Positions 30,396 to 39,477 of a stretch of DNA of 41,344 nt are shown in pieces (position 1 is the stretch's first letter; every line of letters starts with the position of its first letter). Position numbers and translations under genes: made by a program. Source of the stretch: Caulobacter sp. AP07 (lineage in GTDB: Bacteria; Pseudomonadota; Alphaproteobacteria; Caulobacterales; Caulobacteraceae); NCBI RefSeq assembly GCF_000281955.1, contig NZ_AKKF01000159.1:1-41344 (forward strand). Direction: 5' to 3'. The notes under the pieces are model-generated. The model was not told where the DNA came from, ran no database searches, and was given only the letters and a program-made list of their open reading frames with translations.

Positions 30396-31775
30396 GTGAA
30401 GCGTACGGGATCGCGCAAGACCCTGACGACGGCGAACCTGGCCGCCCTGGGCGCCGAGCGGCTGGCCGAACTGCTGATCGACGTCGCCGAGGGCCACGCC
30501 CAGATCAAGCGCCGGCTGCGGCTGGAACTGGCGGGCGAGGTCGGGCCGGGCGACCTAGTCGCCGAACTGGCCAAGCGCATCGACTCCGTCGCCGACAGCC
30601 GAGCCCGGGTGCACTGGCGCAAGCACAAGGAGTTCGTGCGCGAGCTCGACATGATCCGTGTCCTGATCGCCGGCCGCCTGACCGCCCTGGACCCGGCCCT
30701 GGCCTTGCCGCTGATGATCGGCTTCATCGACCTGGCCGAGGGGGTGTTCACCCGCACCCAGGACGCCAAGGGCGAGGTCGAGGCGGTGTTCCAGGCCGCC
30801 GTCGCTGACGTGGCCGCCATCGCGCCCCTGGCCAAGTCCGATCCCCGGATCGTCGCCGACCAGTTGTTCGACCTGCTGCTGAGCGGCCGGGCGGGGCTGT
30901 CGACGCGGGTGCTGCAGAACGCCCTGCCGGCCCTCAACGCCATCGCCCTGGCCGCGCTTCGGGCCCGGATCGAGACCGCCATGGCCTCGCAGCGGCGGGT
31001 CAGCGCCACGCTGAAGGCGGCGATCCAGGTGCTGGCCGACGCCCAGGGTGACGTCGACGGCTACATCGCCCAGTTCACCGACTCCCAGGCGGTGCTGCCG
31101 CCGATCGGAGCCCAGATCGCTCGCCGGCTGATGGCGGCGGGTCGGCTGGACGAGGCGCTGGCGGCGCTCGACCGCTCGACCCCAGGCTCGTTCGTGCAAC
31201 TGGTCGGGGCGGTTTTGGGCCGGCCCAGCTTGCCGGGCCCTGGGGCCCTCGACTGGGAAGAGGCCTATATCGACGTGCTGGAGGCGCGCGGGCAGGGCGA
31301 CCTGGCCCAGGACATGCGCTGGGCCGGCTTCGAGCGCGGCCTGTCGACGGAGCGGCTGCGCGACTACCTCAAGCGCCTGCCCGATTTCGACGACGTCGAG
31401 GCCGAGGACCGCGCCCTGGCCCATGCCGAGGACTTCCACGACCTGCACGCCGCCCTGGACTTCCTGGTCCAGTGGCCCGCCTGGGACCGCGCCGCCCGCC
31501 TGACGCTACGCCGGTCGGGCGAGCTGGACGGCGACCGTCCCGAACTGCTGGAGCCCGCCGCCCGGGCGATCGAGGGTCGCCATCCGCTGGCCGCGACCCT
31601 GCTGCTGCGGGCGCTGATCCTCGACACGGCCCGCTACGCCCGCACCACCCGCTATAAGGACGCCCAGCGGCAATTGCTGGAGGCCGCCTCCCTGGCCCCG
31701 GCCATCGCCGACTGGGGCGGCCACGAGGACGCCGAAGCCTTCGCGGCGCGCGTGGCGGGGTTTCGGCGGTGGTGA
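30396..31775 (+). CDS. DUF6880-like protein, about 459 residues
   Basis: The N-terminus KTLTTANLAALGAERLAELLIDVAEG, then HAQIKRRLRLELAG, resembles DUF6880 proteins as I recall them; function unknown. The rest is almost entirely helical, with repeat-like hairpins (AAGRLDEALAALD, HAEDFHDLHAALDFLVQW), suggesting an alpha-solenoid such as TPR-type repeats. No signal or membrane segment. The start is unclear: GTG 30396 is the nearest standard codon, but GGGAG at 30375-30379 is better spaced for CTG 30387, and the frame also extends back into the upstream gene. It probably forms an operon with the HExxH gene. Confidence 0.65.
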   Translation: MKRTGSRKTLTTANLAALGAERLAELLIDVAEGHAQIKRRLRLELAGEVGPGDLVAELAKRIDSVADSRARVHWRKHKEFVRELDMIRVLIAGRLTALDPALALPLMIGFIDLAEGVFTRTQDAKGEVEAVFQAAVADVAAIAPLAKSDPRIVADQLFDLLLSGRAGLSTRVLQNALPALNAIALAALRARIETAMASQRRVSATLKAAIQVLADAQGDVDGYIAQFTDSQAVLPPIGAQIARRLMAAGRLDEALAALDRSTPGSFVQLVGAVLGRPSLPGPGALDWEEAYIDVLEARGQGDLAQDMRWAGFERGLSTERLRDYLKRLPDFDDVEAEDRALAHAEDFHDLHAALDFLVQWPAWDRAARLTLRRSGELDGDRPELLEPAARAIEGRHPLAATLLLRALILDTARYARTTRYKDAQRQLLEAASLAPAIADWGGHEDAEAFAARVAGFRRW

Positions 31776-31826
31776 GGCTGGCGGGGCAGGGCGCCATCCT
31801 AAGGCCACGGTAGTAAAAAGCCTCGA

Positions 31827-31856
31827 TTGCCTAGACGGGAGCGGCGGACCTATAAG
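31827..31856 (+). promoter_or_regulatory. Putative promoter of the PIMT-like gene
   Basis: TTGCCT (31827-31832), 18 bp, TATAAG (31851-31856), 32 bp before ATG 31889. The same 113-bp gap has GAGGG as ribosome-binding site at 31879-31883. Pattern match only. Confidence 0.4.
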
Positions 31857-31888
31857 CGGCTTGAAAGTCCAGCCCTTCGAGGGATTCC

Positions 31889-32461
31889 ATGAGCTCCGAT
31901 TTCGCCGCCGCGCGCCTCAACATGGTCGAAAGCCAGATCCGCACGGCCGACGTCACCGACCTTCCCTTGCAGGACGCCCTGCGCGTCGTGGCGCGCGAGG
32001 CCTGTGTGCCGGCCGGCAAGGCCTATCTGGCCTATGCCGACGCCGACGTCGAATACGCCCCCGGCCGCTGGCTGCTGCGCCCGCGCGAGGTGGGCAAGCT
32101 GCTGCAGAACCTGCGGCCCCGCGAGGGCGACAAGGCCCTGGCCATCGCCGCGCCCTACGCCGCGGCCGTGCTGGAGAAGATGGGCCTGGCCGTCACCCGT
32201 CTGGACGGCGACGACCTGACCGTCGTGCCGGGCGCCAACTACGACGTGATCATCTGCGAAGGCGCCGTGCCGCGCGCTCCGGCGAGCTGGACCAAGGCCC
32301 TTGCGGTCGGCGGCCGGCTGGGCGTGGTCGAGCGCGACGGGCCGGTGGGCCGGGCCGTGATCTATGTCCATGCCGAGGACGGCGTCGGCCGCCGCGCCGT
32401 TTTCGACGCCACCCCGCCGCTGCTGGCGGGCTTCTCCGTTGAACCAGGCTTTGCCTTCTAG
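31889..32461 (+). CDS. PIMT-like protein (protein-L-isoaspartate methyltransferase family), degenerate SAM site
   Basis: 190 residues. The opening FAAARLNMVESQIRTADVTDLPLQDAL and the C-terminal half (YDVIICEGAVPRAPASWTKALAVGGRLGVV) follow the isoaspartyl methyltransferase family, which repairs damaged Asp/Asn residues using S-adenosylmethionine. The glycine-rich motif I expected after RPREGDKALAIAAP is missing: AAPYAAAVLEKMG replaces the usual VGTGSGYSAAVLA-like loop. SAM binding is therefore doubtful. Such genes stand just upstream of a TolC-type gene in many alphaproteobacteria. GAGGGATTCC precedes the ATG. Confidence 0.82.
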   Translation: MSSDFAAARLNMVESQIRTADVTDLPLQDALRVVAREACVPAGKAYLAYADADVEYAPGRWLLRPREVGKLLQNLRPREGDKALAIAAPYAAAVLEKMGLAVTRLDGDDLTVVPGANYDVIICEGAVPRAPASWTKALAVGGRLGVVERDGPVGRAVIYVHAEDGVGRRAVFDATPPLLAGFSVEPGFAF

Positions 32462-32596
32462 TCGCTTCCGGTCCAGAAATATCCGCGCAACGTCCGCGTG
32501 AAAAAAGCTTAACTAGCGGGCTCTGGCCTCACGCCTTACAGCCGATCATATAGGTCGCGGGCGTCGCGTGTTGTGGGTTTCTTGGGGATGAACTTG

Positions 32597-34093
32597 ATGT
32601 CGAATAGCCGTCGGGCCGGATTGTTGGCCGCCGCTTGCAGCATGGGCCTGATGATGGGCCTGGTTTCGACCGCCCAGGCCGAGACCCTGACGGACGCCTT
32701 GGCCCTGGCCTATCAGACCAATCCCAGCCTGCAAGCCCAGCGCGCCAACCAGCGCGCCACCGACGAAGGCGTGGTGCAGGCCAAGACGGCCTTCCGGCCC
32801 GCGCTCAACGGCTCGGTCAGCGTCAGCGGCTCCGATACCCACCTGGCCGACCCGGTGGTCACCCGGGACATCCTCGGCAGGGTCACCAGCACCCGCGACA
32901 CCAACACCAGCGCCGGCAGCGGCGCCGGCCTGTCCCTGTCGCAGACGCTCTATACGGGCGGCCGGGCCTCCGCCAACCTGACCGCCGCCGAGGCCAACGT
33001 CCTGGCCGGCCGCGAGGACCTTCGCAGCGTCGAGCAGTCGGTGCTGGGCAACGTCATCCAGACCTATGTCGACGTTCGCCGCGACCAGGAGCGCCTGCGC
33101 ATCGCCCAGGAGAACGTCAACGTCCTGAGCCGCCAGCTGGAGGAATCCAACGCCCGCTTCGAGGTCGGCGAGATCACCCGCACCGACGTGGCCCAGTCCG
33201 AGGCCCGCCTGGCCGCCGCCCGCGCCAGCCTGTCGTCGTCCCAGGCCCTGCTGGCCGCCAGCCGCGCCGCCTACGCCGCCGTGGTCGGCCAGAACCCGAC
33301 CGACCTGGCGCCCGAGCCCTCGCTGAAGGCCCTGCTGCCCACCAGTGTCGAACAGGCCTTCGACCTGGTCGACCAGAACAACCCGTCGATCCAGTCGGCC
33401 CGCTACGCCGAACAGGCCGCGGCGGCCCGGGTGGCCGCGGCCAGGGCCGCCCGTCGCCCGACCGTTTCGGCCCGCGCGGGCTATGAGTTCGACGCCGGAC
33501 GCAGCAACGGGGCGGGCGAACAGTTCAACGATTTCAGCCGCTCGCTCACCGGCACGATCACCGCTTCGGTGCCGATCTTCACCGGCGGCCTGACCAGCTC
33601 GCAGATCCGCGCCGCCATCGAGCAGGAAAACGCCGCCCGCATCGCCGTCGAGGGCGCCAAGCGCGCCGCCCTGCAGCAGATCTCCACCGCCTGGAACAAC
33701 CTGCTGGCCTCGCGCGCCAACCTGATCTCCAACGAGGAGCAGGTCCGCGCCACCAAGATCGCCTTCGAGGGCGTGCGCCAGGAGCAGCAGGTCGGCCTGC
33801 GCACCACCCTGGACGTGCTCAACGCCCAGCTCGAACTGGCCAACGCCGAGGTGGCCCTGGTCGTCGCCCGTCGCGACGAATACGTGGCCAGCGCCAGCGT
33901 GCTGCAGGCCATGGGCGCGCTGAACGTCGCCAACCTGGCGCCGGACGTCGAGCGCTACGATCCGGTCAAGTCCTACGACAAGGTCAACCACGCGGTCGGC
34001 TGGGTGCCGTGGGAGCCGGTGCTGCACGGCGTCGACAAGCTGGGGGCCCCTTCGACCAAGGTCCAGGGCGAGACCGTCGCCACCGCCAGGTAG
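32597..34093 (+). CDS. TolC-family outer membrane channel, RsaF-like
   Basis: 498 residues, the outer membrane exit duct for type I secretion and efflux. Signal peptide SRRAGLLAAACSMGLMMGLVSTAQA. Two homologous halves hold ETLTDALALAYQTNPSLQAQRA, the LSLSQTLYTGG and VPIFTGGLTSSQIRAA strand motifs, and the long helices ENVNVLSRQLEESNARFEVGEITRTDV and GVRQEQQVGLRTTLDVLNAQLELANAEV. By position next to popZ and valS it corresponds to C. crescentus rsaFb, one of two TolC proteins exporting the S-layer protein RsaA. No ABC or adaptor gene is adjacent. ATG 32597 has GGGGA at 9 bases; ATG 32588 is possible. Confidence 0.92.
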   Translation: MSNSRRAGLLAAACSMGLMMGLVSTAQAETLTDALALAYQTNPSLQAQRANQRATDEGVVQAKTAFRPALNGSVSVSGSDTHLADPVVTRDILGRVTSTRDTNTSAGSGAGLSLSQTLYTGGRASANLTAAEANVLAGREDLRSVEQSVLGNVIQTYVDVRRDQERLRIAQENVNVLSRQLEESNARFEVGEITRTDVAQSEARLAAARASLSSSQALLAASRAAYAAVVGQNPTDLAPEPSLKALLPTSVEQAFDLVDQNNPSIQSARYAEQAAAARVAAARAARRPTVSARAGYEFDAGRSNGAGEQFNDFSRSLTGTITASVPIFTGGLTSSQIRAAIEQENAARIAVEGAKRAALQQISTAWNNLLASRANLISNEEQVRATKIAFEGVRQEQQVGLRTTLDVLNAQLELANAEVALVVARRDEYVASASVLQAMGALNVANLAPDVERYDPVKSYDKVNHAVGWVPWEPVLHGVDKLGAPSTKVQGETVATAR

Positions 34094-34209
34094 GGCGAAT
34101 CGGCGCGCCCACGACGCTTGAGCTTGCTTAAGGCGCGCAAGTCTGCACCATCGCTCCGGGCGCTCGGTGAGCGCTCACAGGATTCGTACCCCTTCGAGAC
34201 GGCCCGCAC

Positions 34210-34752
34210 ATGTCCGACCAGAGCTCACAAGAACCGACGATGGAGGAGATCCTCGCCTCCATCCGACGCATCATCTCGGAAGATGACGCGCCCGCGGAGG
34301 CCGCGCCGGCTCCCGAGCCGGAAGCCGCGCCCGTCGCCGAGGAGCCCGAGGTCGAGGACGACGTCCTGGAACTGACCGATCCGATCGAGCCGCCCGCGCC
34401 GGTGGAATCGATGGGCGACATCGACGTCTATTCGCCGGAACCCGAGCCCGAGCCGGAACCCGCGCCGCCCCCGCCGCCGCCCGTGTTCGAAGCGCCGTCT
34501 CAACCGGCCTTCTCGCGCGAGGAAGTCGCCGAGAACCTGGTCGGCGACCACGCCTCGACCCTGGCCGCCAGCGCCTTCGGCAGCCTGAGCTCGGCCCTGC
34601 TGATGCCCAAGGACGGCCGCACCCTCGAGGACGTGGTCCGCGAGCTGCTCAAGCCGCTGCTCAAGGAGTGGCTGGACCAGAACCTGCCGCGCATCGTCGA
34701 GACCAAGGTGGAAGAAGAAGTCCACCGCATCGCCCGCGGTCGCGGCGTATAA
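34210..34752 (+). CDS. popZ: Polar organizing protein PopZ
   Basis: 180 residues, close to the 177 of C. crescentus PopZ. It forms the cell-pole matrix that anchors the chromosome origin through ParB and recruits kinases and proteases. The N-terminal interaction helix PTMEEILASIRRIISEDD (9-26) is intact. Residues about 27-100 form the acidic, proline-rich disordered linker (PEPEAAP, EPEPEPEPAPPPPPP). The C-terminal helical oligomerization region runs EEVAENLVGDHASTLAASAFGSLSSALL and LEDVVRELLKPLLKEWLDQNLP. It starts 116 bp after the TolC gene, and a strong terminator follows at 34801. Confidence 0.95.
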   Translation: MSDQSSQEPTMEEILASIRRIISEDDAPAEAAPAPEPEAAPVAEEPEVEDDVLELTDPIEPPAPVESMGDIDVYSPEPEPEPEPAPPPPPPVFEAPSQPAFSREEVAENLVGDHASTLAASAFGSLSSALLMPKDGRTLEDVVRELLKPLLKEWLDQNLPRIVETKVEEEVHRIARGRGV

Positions 34753-34800
34753 TTCGCCGTCATCGGTCGCTCGCGCGGCGATGGCGGTCTGAAAATCAGA

Positions 34801-34828
34801 AGGCGGTCGCTCCGGCGACCGCCTTTTT
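34801..34828 (+). terminator. Rho-independent terminator after popZ
   Basis: AGGCGGTCGC (34801-34810) and GCGACCGCCT (34815-34824) form a 10-bp perfect stem with loop TCCG followed by TTTT. It separates popZ from valS, which must have its own promoter in the remaining 72 bp or rely on read-through. Confidence 0.92.
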
Positions 34829-34900
34829 CCGTCCAAAACCCCTGTTGAACCAAGGCCCACGGTTTCGCCGAGCGGCCGCAGATGGCATACCCGCAGCGCC

Positions 34901-37624
34901 ATGCTTGAAAAGACCTTCGATCCCAAATCCGTCGAACCGCGCCTGTACGCCGCCTGGGAGGCCTCCGGGGCCTTCAAGCCGAGCGAGGACCCGAACGCCG
35001 AGTCGTTCACGATCGTCATCCCGCCGCCCAACGTCACGGGCAGCCTGCACATCGGCCACGCGCTGAACAACACGCTGCAGGACGTGCTGACGCGCTTCCA
35101 CCGCATGCGCGGCAAGTCGGCCCTGTGGCTGCCGGGCACCGATCACGCGGGCATCGCCACCCAGATGGTGGTCGAGCGCCAGCTGGCCGCCGCCGGCAAT
35201 ATCGGCCGCCGCGAGATGGGCCGCGAGGCCTTCGTGGAAAAGGTCTGGCAGTGGAAGGCCGAGAGCGGCGGCGAGATCGTCAACCAGCTGCGCCGCCTGG
35301 GCGCCAGCTGCGACTGGTCGCGCGAGCGCTTCACCCTGGACGAGGGCCTGTCGGCCGCCGTCCGCAAGGTGTTCGTCCAGCTCTACAAGCAGAACCTGCT
35401 CTATCGCGACAAGCGCCTGGTCAACTGGGACCCGCAGTTCCAGACCGCCATCTCCGACCTCGAGGTCGAGCAGCGCGAGACCGACGGCCACTACTGGCAC
35501 TTCGCCTATCCGCTGGCCGACGGCGTGACGTTCCAGTACCCGGTCGCCTTCGACGACGAGGGCAAGGCCACCGAATTCGAGACCCGCGACTTCATCGTCG
35601 TGGCCACCACCCGGCCCGAAACCATGCTGGGCGACACCGGCGTGGCCGTCCATCCGTCGGACGAACGCTACAAGGACCTGGTCGGCAAGGCCGTGATCCT
35701 GCCGATCGTCGGCCGTCGCATCCCGATCGTCGCCGACGACTACGCCGACCCGACCAAGGGTTCGGGCGCGGTGAAGATCACGCCCGCGCACGACTTCAAC
35801 GACTTCGGGGTGGGCAAGCGGCACGGGCTGCCGGCCATCAACATCCTGACGCCCGACGCGCGGCTCAATGACCAGGTCCCGGCCGAGTACCAGGGCCTGG
35901 ACCGCTTCGCCGCCCGCAAGCTGGTCGTCGCCCGCGCCGAGGACGAGGGCTGGCTGAAGGAAATCGAGAAGACCCGCCACATGGTCCCGCACGGCGACCG
36001 CTCGGGCGTGGTCATCGAGCCCTACCTGACCGATCAGTGGTACGTCGACGCCAAGACCCTGGCCCAGCCGGCCCTGAAGGCGGTGGAGGAGGGCGCGACC
36101 GTCTTCGAGCCCCGCCACTGGGAAAAGACCTATTTCGAATGGCTGCGCAACATCGAGCCCTGGTGCGTCTCGCGCCAGCTGTGGTGGGGCCATCGCATCC
36201 CGGCCTGGTTCGGTCCGGACGGCCACATCTTCGTCGAGGAGACCGAGGAGGAGGCCCTGGCCGCCGCCATCCTGCACTATGGCGACGAGGCCCCGATCCT
36301 GAGGCGCGACGAGGACGTCCTCGACACCTGGTTCAGCTCGGCCCTGTGGCCGTTCTCGACCCTGGGCTGGCCGGAGAAGACCTCCGACCTCGCCAGGTTC
36401 TACCCGACCAGCACCCTGGTCACCGGCTTCGACATCATCTTCTTCTGGGTGGCCCGGATGATGATGATGGGCATCCACTTCATGGGCGAAGTCCCGTTCA
36501 AGCAGGTGTTCATCAACGCCCTCGTCCGTGATGAGAAGGGCGCCAAGATGAGCAAGTCCAAGGGTAACGTGATGGACCCGCTGGTCCTGATCGACGAACT
36601 GGGCTGCGACGCGGTGCGCTTCACCATGACGGCGATGTCGGGCCAGGCCCGCGACATCAAGCTGTCCAAGCAACGCATCGAGGGCTACCGCAACTTCGGC
36701 ACCAAGCTGTGGAACGCCTCGCGCTTCGCCCAGATGAACGAGTGCGTCCGCGTCGAGGGCTTCGATCCCTCCACCGTGCAGCAACCGATCAACAAGTGGA
36801 TCCGCGGTGAGACGGTGAAGACCGCCGCCGAGGTGACGCGGGCCCTGGAGGAGCCGTCGTTCGACGCCGCCGCCACCGCGCTGTACCGCTTCATCTGGAA
36901 CGTGTTCTGCGACTGGTACCTGGAGCTGGCCAAGCCGATCCTCAACGGCGACGACGCCGCCGCCAAGGCCGAGACCCGGGCCACCGCCGCCTGGGCGCTG
37001 GACGTGATCCTCAAGCTGCTGCACCCGGTGATGCCGTTCATCACCGAGGAGCTGTGGGACAAGACCGCCGAGTTCGGCGCGCCCCGCGACGGCATGCTGA
37101 TCGTCGAGCGCTGGCCCGAGCTGCCGCAGAGCTGGATCGACCCCGAGGCCGAGGCCGAGATCGGCTGGCTGGTCGACACCGTCGGTGAGATCCGTTCCGT
37201 GCGCGCCGAGATGAACGTCCCGCCGGGCGCCAAGCCGCCGCTGACCGTGATCGGGGCCAACGCCGAGACCAAGGCCCGCCTGATCCGTCACCGCGACCTG
37301 CTGCTGACCCTGGCCCGCCTGGACAGCGCCCGCGAGGCCGAGGCGGCCCCGGCCGGCGCCGTGCCCTTCGTGCTGGGCGAGGCGACCGGGGCCCTGGCCA
37401 TCGCCGAGTTCATCGACCTGACCGCCGAGAAGGCGCGGCTGGCCAAGGAGATCGCCGGCCATGTCGGCGAGATCGAGAAGACGGCCAAGAAGCTGAACAA
37501 TCCCGACTTCCTGGCCCGGGCCAAGGAAGAGGTGGTCGAGGAAAATCGCGAACGCCTGGCCGACGCCGAAGCGGCGAAGGCCAAGCTGGAAGCGGCCCTG
37601 GCGCGGCTGGCGGCAGTGGGGTAG
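34901..37624 (+). CDS. valS: Valyl-tRNA synthetase
   Basis: 907 residues. Class Ia synthetase charging tRNA-Val. HIGH motif at 50-53 in [18 protein letters not shown], class-conserved [14 protein letters not shown], the CP1 editing domain with [17 protein letters not shown], catalytic [21 protein letters not shown] at 549-553 in [14 protein letters not shown], anticodon-binding helices and the C-terminal coiled-coil arm ([23 protein letters not shown]) typical of ValRS. No good Shine-Dalgarno sequence is seen before the ATG at 34901, but the family N-terminus ([19 protein letters not shown]) fixes it. Confidence 0.97.
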   Translation: MLEKTFDPKSVEPRLYAAWEASGAFKPSEDPNAESFTIVIPPPNVTGSLHIGHALNNTLQDVLTRFHRMRGKSALWLPGTDHAGIATQMVVERQLAAAGNIGRREMGREAFVEKVWQWKAESGGEIVNQLRRLGASCDWSRERFTLDEGLSAAVRKVFVQLYKQNLLYRDKRLVNWDPQFQTAISDLEVEQRETDGHYWHFAYPLADGVTFQYPVAFDDEGKATEFETRDFIVVATTRPETMLGDTGVAVHPSDERYKDLVGKAVILPIVGRRIPIVADDYADPTKGSGAVKITPAHDFNDFGVGKRHGLPAINILTPDARLNDQVPAEYQGLDRFAARKLVVARAEDEGWLKEIEKTRHMVPHGDRSGVVIEPYLTDQWYVDAKTLAQPALKAVEEGATVFEPRHWEKTYFEWLRNIEPWCVSRQLWWGHRIPAWFGPDGHIFVEETEEEALAAAILHYGDEAPILRRDEDVLDTWFSSALWPFSTLGWPEKTSDLARFYPTSTLVTGFDIIFFWVARMMMMGIHFMGEVPFKQVFINALVRDEKGAKMSKSKGNVMDPLVLIDELGCDAVRFTMTAMSGQARDIKLSKQRIEGYRNFGTKLWNASRFAQMNECVRVEGFDPSTVQQPINKWIRGETVKTAAEVTRALEEPSFDAAATALYRFIWNVFCDWYLELAKPILNGDDAAAKAETRATAAWALDVILKLLHPVMPFITEELWDKTAEFGAPRDGMLIVERWPELPQSWIDPEAEAEIGWLVDTVGEIRSVRAEMNVPPGAKPPLTVIGANAETKARLIRHRDLLLTLARLDSAREAEAAPAGAVPFVLGEATGALAIAEFIDLTAEKARLAKEIAGHVGEIEKTAKKLNNPDFLARAKEEVVEENRERLADAEAAKAKLEAALARLAAVG

Positions 37625-37660
37625 GGGGGCGATACACCCTCTCCCCGTGTCCTTCTGCAT

Positions 37661-37785
37661 CGTCCCTCCCCCTTGTGGGGAGGGTGGCGGCGAAGCCGAC
37701 GGGTGGGGGCCGGTGCAGGGCGCCTTGAGTCAGCAAGCCCCACCCGACCCCTTCGGGGCCACCCTCCCCATGAAGGGGAAGGACG
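37661..37785. repeat. Extragenic palindromic element of the CCCTCCCC/GGGGAGGG type
   Basis: The two halves are imperfect inverted repeats: CGTCCCTCCCCCTTGTGGGG then AGGGTGGCGGCGAAGCCGAC, against a right half that reads back the same pattern. It lies between valS and the convergent serine hydrolase. The element truncated at the window end (41261-41344) belongs to the same family in reverse orientation, sharing GAGTCAGCA in the loop. Confidence 0.78.
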
Positions 37786-37824
37786 ACGCCTGGGCGGATC
37801 GCTGGGCTCTCTAGTTCCCAATCC

Positions 37825-39063
37825 TCACCGCCCGTAGACCGCGTCCCGCAGTTGCACGGTAAAGGCCCCGTTCATGCCCTCGAACGCCGTGTTGGTCATC
37901 AGCACCACGGTGAGCCCGCTCTTGGGGTCGACGAACCAGTTGTGGCCGTAGACGCCGCCCCAGGCGATCGTGCCGGCCGCCTGGGGCGTCTTGGCGACGG
38001 CGGGGTCGTCCAGCACCGCCCAACCGTAGCCGAACCCCCAGCCGGGGCCCTGCGTCGCCGCCTGGACGCCGACCTGATCCTGCATCATCTGCGCGACCGT
38101 GGCGGGCTTGAGGATCGGCGCGCCGCCCTGGCGCAAGGCTTCCAGAAAGGCCAGCACGTCACCCGCCGTGCCGACCATGCCCGCGCCGCCGGAAGGGAAG
38201 GCGGTGGGGTCGGTGGCGCGGCTGGGGGCGAAGCGCACGGCGGTGGCGCCCAGCGAGACGTCCAGGTTGTCGGTCATCCGCGTCGGGGCGGGCTGGGCGT
38301 TGACATAGGCCGCCGTCAGGCGAGCGGGGTCGCGGGCCACGAAGCCGGTGTCGGCCAGGCCCAGCGGCGTGGTGACGGCCTGGGCGAGCACCTGGGGCAG
38401 GGTCTGGCCGGTCGCCTTCTCCATCACCCCGCCCAGCACGTCGATGGCCAGCGAATAGCGCCAGGCCGAACCGGGCGGAAAGCTCAGCGGCGCCTTGCCC
38501 AGGCGGCGCAGGTTCTCGTCGAGCGTGATCCCCGACAGGTCGATGCCGTCCGACACCCCCAGCGCGTGGTAGGGGTGCGAGGGCGGTTCGGCCAGGCCGT
38601 AGGTCAGGCCGCTGGTGTGGTTCAGCAGTTGCCGCACGGTGATGACCGGCTGGGTCCCGTCGGCCAGCCTGGGTTGGAAGTCCGGCAGCCATTTCGTCAC
38701 CGGATCGTCCAGGTGCAGCTTGCCCTCCTCGACCAGGCGCATGGCGGCGGCCGTGACGAACGGCTTGGTGACCGAGGAGAAGCGGAAGACCGCGTCCTCG
38801 CCCATCGGCCGTCCGGCCTCGCGATCGGCCAGGCCGGCCGCGCGGTGATAGACCAGCTTGCCGTCTCGGGCGACCAGCACGACGGTCCCGACTAGGCGGT
38901 GGTCGGCGATGGCGCTGTCGATGACCTTGTCGACCCGGGCCGCCAGGGCCGCGTCGGGCGCGACGGCGATCCTCGCGGGCGGGGTGGGCGGCGCGGCTCC
39001 GGCGCCGGGAGCCGCCAGGGTCAGGCTGGCGACCGCGGCGAGGCTGGTGACCCATAGGCGCAT
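37825..39063 (-). CDS. Secreted serine hydrolase, beta-lactamase/EstB-like family
   Basis: 412 residues with signal peptide MRLWVTSLAAVASLTLAAPGAGA. Class C beta-lactamase-like fold: SVTK (SxxK nucleophile motif) in FRFSSVTKPFVTAAAMRLVEEG, LLNHTSGLTYG, the tyrosine motif in WRYSLAIDVLGGVMEKATG and a C-terminal AGTIAWGGVYGHNWFVDPKSGL (HxG-like) segment. These proteins include esterases, D-aminopeptidases and few true beta-lactamases, so resistance cannot be inferred. AGGGATTGTC precedes ATG 39063. A longer frame to 39162 has no ribosome-binding site. Confidence 0.9.
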   Translation of the reverse strand: MRLWVTSLAAVASLTLAAPGAGAAPPTPPARIAVAPDAALAARVDKVIDSAIADHRLVGTVVLVARDGKLVYHRAAGLADREAGRPMGEDAVFRFSSVTKPFVTAAAMRLVEEGKLHLDDPVTKWLPDFQPRLADGTQPVITVRQLLNHTSGLTYGLAEPPSHPYHALGVSDGIDLSGITLDENLRRLGKAPLSFPPGSAWRYSLAIDVLGGVMEKATGQTLPQVLAQAVTTPLGLADTGFVARDPARLTAAYVNAQPAPTRMTDNLDVSLGATAVRFAPSRATDPTAFPSGGAGMVGTAGDVLAFLEALRQGGAPILKPATVAQMMQDQVGVQAATQGPGWGFGYGWAVLDDPAVAKTPQAAGTIAWGGVYGHNWFVDPKSGLTVVLMTNTAFEGMNGAFTVQLRDAVYGR

Positions 39064-39161
39064 GACAATCCCTCGCTCTGGAACCCGACATTCGTTGGCG
39101 CAGAAGTAGGATGATCCTGGGGCTCGGGACAAGCCCAGTGGACGAGGTGAGATCACACCCA

Positions 39162-39274
39162 CTTGCCCCCACCTGGCCGCTTCGCGGCCTGTCCGCCCCC
39201 ATAGGGGGCGGAGCCTCGCGCCTTAAACTCTTCCCCCTATGGGGGAGGAGGGCCGCAGGCCCGGAGGGGGCAAG
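39162..39274. repeat. Extragenic palindromic element of the CTTGCCCCC/GGGGGCAAG type
   Basis: Ends CTTGCCCCC (39162-39170) and GGGGGCAAG are inverted repeats. Each half contains its own hairpin (CCGCCCCCATAGGGGGCGG and TTCCCCCTATGGGGGAGG). It has a similar half-plus-half design to the other elements in the window but distinct sequence. Confidence 0.75.
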
Positions 39275-39380
39275 GGCGCGAGCCACGGCGCCGCCACGCC
39301 GAGACAAACCCTCCATTCCGCCGAACCTTGTTACCCCAATCGATCAATTCCTACCCCCTAACTAAACAACGTTCCCTTAC

Positions 39381-39397
39381 GTTCGAACGGACGTTTG
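39381..39397. promoter_or_regulatory. Operator shared with the acyl-CoA dehydrogenase pair
   Basis: GTTCGAACGGACGTTTG is the reverse complement of CAAACGTCCGTTCGAAC. It matches the 5909-5925 site at all positions except the two central bases. The palindromic core is AACG-GA-CGTT (39386-39395), 83 bp before the ATG at 39478. Confidence 0.6.
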
Positions 39398-39477
39398 CAT
39401 CCCGTCGCCGCCTGTGCTTTCTCAGCCTTGAACGCGCTCGTCCAACGAGGCGCGACCACAACACCGGGAGAGTAACG

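Larger units (their letters stand above)
39064..39477. other. Divergent intergenic region with palindromic repeat and operator
   Basis: These 414 bp hold no supported gene. A palindromic element lies at 39162-39274. The operator-like site GTTCGAACGGACGTTTG is at 39381-39397. The 39340-39380 stretch is AT-rich and should contain the promoter of the acyl-CoA synthetase gene. Confidence 0.6.

Noticed and set aside
34124..34139. Possible CtrA box TTGAGCTTGCTTAA before popZ
   Set aside because: Spacing between half-sites is 6 rather than 7 and the first half is TTGA, so it does not meet the consensus.
34796..37660. 954-residue open frame antisense to valS
   Set aside because: valS is certain and the antisense frame mirrors its codons; no recognisable domain.
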